DNA of 64,000 nt from positions 1,922,001-1,986,000 of the forward strand of contig NZ_CP022415.1 of NCBI RefSeq assembly GCF_002222635.1, given 5' to 3'. Below, one piece after another: positions 61,621 through 64,000 of the stretch. Within the stretch, counting starts at the first letter, position 1. Each line of letters opens with the position of its first letter. The position numbers were made by a program, and so were the translations under genes. Source of the DNA: Pseudosulfitobacter pseudonitzschiae. GTDB lineage: Bacteria; Pseudomonadota; Alphaproteobacteria; Rhodobacterales; Rhodobacteraceae. The notes under the pieces were generated by a model. That model was not told the origin of the DNA. It did no database searches and saw nothing but the letters and a program-made list of their open reading frames with translations.

Positions 61621-62786
61621 CGGCTGCGGCTCCGGCCCAGCAAATCACTGATCTCGCCTTGGGGGCGGGTGCGGGTAAACGCCAGCAACATCCCCAGTGC
61701 AATACCTGATGCAATCACGGACGAACCACCATAGCTGACAAACGGCAATGTCATGCCCTTGGCCGGCAGCAACCGCACGGCCACACCCATGTTGATCATC
61801 GCCTGCACACCAAAGGTACAGGCCAGCCCCGTGCCTGCCAGACGGATAAACGGGTCACGTTCACGCACCAGACGGAAAAGCGAGCGCACCACGACAACCG
61901 TGTAAAGCGCGATGATCACCAGCACGAGGATCAGCCCGTATTCTTCTGCGGCCACGGCAATGATAAAATCGGTGTGCGCATCGGGCAGCGACCATTTCAC
62001 TTCGCCCTCGCCCACGCCAACGCCAAACAAACCGCCCTCGCGGATCGCGTTGGTAGCATATCCCAACTGCGTGGTCGGGTCGACATCAGGGCTTAGAAAG
62101 CCGTCGATCCGCCGCGCGAAATGTTCCGAGCTGGAGTAGGCGAGCGTGCCCGCCAACACGACCAGCCCCGCCATGCCCACCAGCAACAACATCGGCGCAC
62201 CGGCGACAAAATACATCACACCCCAGCCGAACAGCACCAGACAGGCCTGACCAAAGTCGGGCTGCAACGCCAGCATAAAAACGATCATGATACACAGGAT
62301 AAACGACCACATCCGCCCCGGAGGCCCGTTCAATTCTTGCCCTGCGGCCAGCATCCATGCGGCCACAACCACAAACCCCGGCTTGAGGAATTCAGAAGGT
62401 TGCAGGCTTGCAAAGCCCAGCGAATACCACCGCGTCGCCCCCTTGCCAAAATCGGTGCCGAAGAACGGCAGGAACAGCAGCGCCACAAAGGTCACCAGAA
62501 AGCCCAGAACCGCCAGTCGGCGCACCATCACCGGCGTCATCATCGACGTCAGCATCATCGCAATCAGCGCAAAGCAGCCGAAAAAGGCCTGTCGCTGTAC
62601 ATAGTGAAACGCTTGGAACCCGTTTTTGGCGGCCAGCGGCGGCGATGCGGCCAGCCCCAGCAGCAGGCCGATCGTGAACAGGATCAGAATGCACGACATC
62701 GACCACATGTCGATGGTCCGCCACCATTTCGGTAAAATCGGTTCGCCATCGCGTACCGGTGCTGCACCATACACCATTTCTGTCAT
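61617..62786 (-). CDS. ftsW: Peptidoglycan glycosyltransferase FtsW
   Basis: FtsW is the SEDS-family polymerase of septal peptidoglycan, working with a class-B penicillin-binding protein. The 389-residue membrane protein has about ten helices and SEDS hallmarks: [21 protein letters not shown] in part ([17 protein letters not shown]), [33 protein letters not shown] in part (LPDAHTDFI) and [13 protein letters not shown] near the end. The ATG at 62786 was chosen because AGGCGG sits 6-7 bases upstream; an upstream in-frame start at 62843 lacks such support. It opens the tightly overlapping mur block, with no murD or mraY before it. Confidence 0.95.
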   Translation of the reverse strand: MTEMVYGAAPVRDGEPILPKWWRTIDMWSMSCILILFTIGLLLGLAASPPLAAKNGFQAFHYVQRQAFFGCFALIAMMLTSMMTPVMVRRLAVLGFLVTFVALLFLPFFGTDFGKGATRWYSLGFASLQPSEFLKPGFVVVAAWMLAAGQELNGPPGRMWSFILCIMIVFMLALQPDFGQACLVLFGWGVMYFVAGAPMLLLVGMAGLVVLAGTLAYSSSEHFARRIDGFLSPDVDPTTQLGYATNAIREGGLFGVGVGEGEVKWSLPDAHTDFIIAVAAEEYGLILVLVIIALYTVVVVRSLFRLVRERDPFIRLAGTGLACTFGVQAMINMGVAVRLLPAKGMTLPFVSYGGSSVIASGIALGMLLAFTRTRPQGEISDLLGRSRSR

Positions 62787-62909
62787 GTCAAACCGCCTAG
62801 AACTGCCTCGGGTCGCCCCTTTGCGGGGTCTAAGCTTCATCATAGCGGGAAAAGTCGCTACGGGCTAGTGTGTTTCACCTTAGCCTGTCGCTTGGCACAG
62901 CACCGCCGA

Positions 62910-63437
62910 TCACCCGCGCGCGCGGGTGCCGCGAACGGGATAATTCTTTTCGCGCACAAAGGTGATACCGCGCAGCAACGCGTCAAGATCGGGGCGCGCA
63001 AAAGGGGCATTCGACACATCAACGATTTGCAGATTTCCGTCCGCATTCACCACGAATGTGCCCGGTTCGGCAAAGGGGCGGTCGGTCTCCTGCGCGCTGC
63101 GCGGGTTCGAGATATACAAGCCCAGTTGCGCCATCTGGTCGGGGCTAAGATCATAGGCCAAGGGCAGCTCAAGTGCCTGATCCTGCACCATAGTCTGCGC
63201 CTTATCCAGCGGGTCCGCCGAGACGGCGATGATTTCCACACCCTGATCGTAGAAGGCCGAAGCCATCTCTTGCAACTGCGACAGATAGCGTTTGCAGATC
63301 GGACAGTGCAGGCCGCGATAGACCACCACCACCTGCCATTCGTGGCCGTTGTGCGGCTTGCCCAGCGTGCGGGCGCCACCCCCGACGGTTTGCAACTGGA
63401 TCTGGGGGAATGGTGTACCGGCATCAAGTGCGATCAT
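62910..63437 (-). CDS. Peroxiredoxin-like AhpC/TSA family protein
   Basis: The 175-residue thioredoxin-fold protein has the peroxidatic motif in YRGLHCPICKRYLSQL with Cys45 and Cys48, followed by VEIIAVSADPLDKAQ and the FVVNADGNLQIVDVSNAPFA segment. The CPIC arrangement is that of the peroxiredoxin-like subgroup in which a second Cys sits two residues after the first, so disulfide chemistry within the loop is possible. A general antioxidant role is expected, and the product should be cytoplasmic. AAAGGA lies 7 bases before the ATG. It is divergent from the final flavoprotein gene (111-bp gap) and upstream of ftsW by 123 bp. Confidence 0.88.
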   Translation of the reverse strand: MIALDAGTPFPQIQLQTVGGGARTLGKPHNGHEWQVVVVYRGLHCPICKRYLSQLQEMASAFYDQGVEIIAVSADPLDKAQTMVQDQALELPLAYDLSPDQMAQLGLYISNPRSAQETDRPFAEPGTFVVNADGNLQIVDVSNAPFARPDLDALLRGITFVREKNYPVRGTRARG

Positions 63438-63548
63438 GGGGCGGTCCTTTCAGAATTGCGTTGCACCCTACCTATGCCTTGGGTGGCCATCATCAAAGCC
63501 TTTCAGCGGTTTCTTGACCGCACCCGCACAATCAGGCAGGGCAGAGCG

Positions 63549-64000
63549 ATGCAAATCGACACGTTGATAATAGGCGCCGGAGCAGCCGGAATGATGTGCG
63601 CCGCCCATGCTGGCGGGCAATCGGGTAAGCGCGTTGTCGTGGTCGATCATGCCAAGGCACCGGGCGAGAAAATCCGCATTTCGGGCGGGGGGCGTTGCAA
63701 TTTCACCAATATGTATTGCGATCCACAAGCGTTCATTTCGCACAACCCGCATTTTGCGAAATCGGCTCTGGCACGGTATACGCAATGGGATTTTATCGAC
63801 CTGATCGACCGGCACGGCATTGCCTGGCATGAGAAAACGCTGGGTCAGTTGTTTTGCGACGGATCGGCCAAACAGATCGTGGCGATGCTGACCGGAATGA
63901 TGGCCGATGCAGGGGTGACGTTGCATTTGCAAACTTCAGTCACCCATGTTGCAAAGTCTGACAGGGGGTTTGCAGTATCTTTGCAAACTCCCGACGGCGC
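63549..64000 (+). CDS. BaiN/HI0933-family NAD(P)/FAD-dependent oxidoreductase (3' end outside window)
   Basis: The first 150 codons of a flavoprotein are present. The N-terminus MQIDTLIIGAGAAGMMCAAH is the FAD-binding Rossmann motif. Then KAPGEKIRISGGGRCNFTNM is the strongly conserved signature of the HI0933/BaiN (YhiN) family, whose members reduce double bonds or have unknown substrates. GQLFCDGSAKQIVAML fits the next family block. AGGG lies 7 bases before the ATG at 63549. The gene continues beyond the window, so length and C-terminus are unknown. Confidence 0.93.
   Translation, partial: MQIDTLIIGAGAAGMMCAAHAGGQSGKRVVVVDHAKAPGEKIRISGGGRCNFTNMYCDPQAFISHNPHFAKSALARYTQWDFIDLIDRHGIAWHEKTLGQLFCDGSAKQIVAMLTGMMADAGVTLHLQTSVTHVAKSDRGFAVSLQTPDG

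Overview
The window is about 64 kb of GC-rich chromosome from an alphaproteobacterium, most likely a roseobacter-clade member of the Rhodobacterales. That placement is an inference. It rests on the gene orders bolA / J-domain protein / cobS / cobT and murC / three small membrane proteins / murB, on the ftsZ-lpxC-bamD-recN order, on the FtsZ C-terminal peptide and on a characteristic intergenic repeat. Genes are packed tightly, often with 1-8 bp overlaps. I see no rRNA, tRNA, CRISPR array, prophage or intact insertion sequence.

Layout. 1-7654: glmU (3' part), glmS, an FMN-barrel protein and an AlkD-like protein, a divergent lipoprotein gene, then moaA, waaA (kdtA) and a core glycosyltransferase. 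7732-18758: a cluster for uptake and breakdown of peptide-like or N-acylated compounds, with two tandem M20 amidohydrolases, a DAO-family oxidase, an ArgE-like deacetylase and a double ATPase on the minus strand, and a binding protein with two permeases divergently on the plus strand. 18704-25060: an alpha/beta hydrolase, a DUF3422 membrane protein, pntB and pntA, and a REP-associated-transposase-like gene whose catalytic residues look lost. 25073-31650: a class-I glutamine-amidotransferase-fold hydrolase, GlcG and malate synthase G in one minus-strand run, a 62-residue membrane protein, then pepN. 31659-38484: an SDR, several unassigned proteins, a lytic transglycosylase, gatB and a hotdog thioesterase. 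38562-44262: a DUF4177 protein, BolA, the J-domain protein, a secreted fasciclin, and the cobaltochelatase genes cobS and cobT with a small secreted protein between them. 44315-48225: an aminopeptidase P, DUF427 and a ClC protein.

48317-62786 is one long minus-strand block of cell-envelope and division genes. Read in transcription order it is ftsW, murG, murC, three tiny membrane proteins, murB, ddl, ftsQ, ftsA, ftsZ, lpxC, bamD, recN. Most junctions from ftsW to murB overlap by 4 bp. ftsZ has a 413-bp upstream gap and its own terminator. The window ends with a peroxiredoxin and the 5' part of a BaiN/HI0933-type flavoprotein.

The most rewarding places for a second look are the peptide/N-acyl-amino-acid cluster, the three small membrane genes locked between murC and murB, the secreted gene between cobS and cobT, the degenerate RAYT, and the ClC protein with a channel-like valine at the internal proton-glutamate position.
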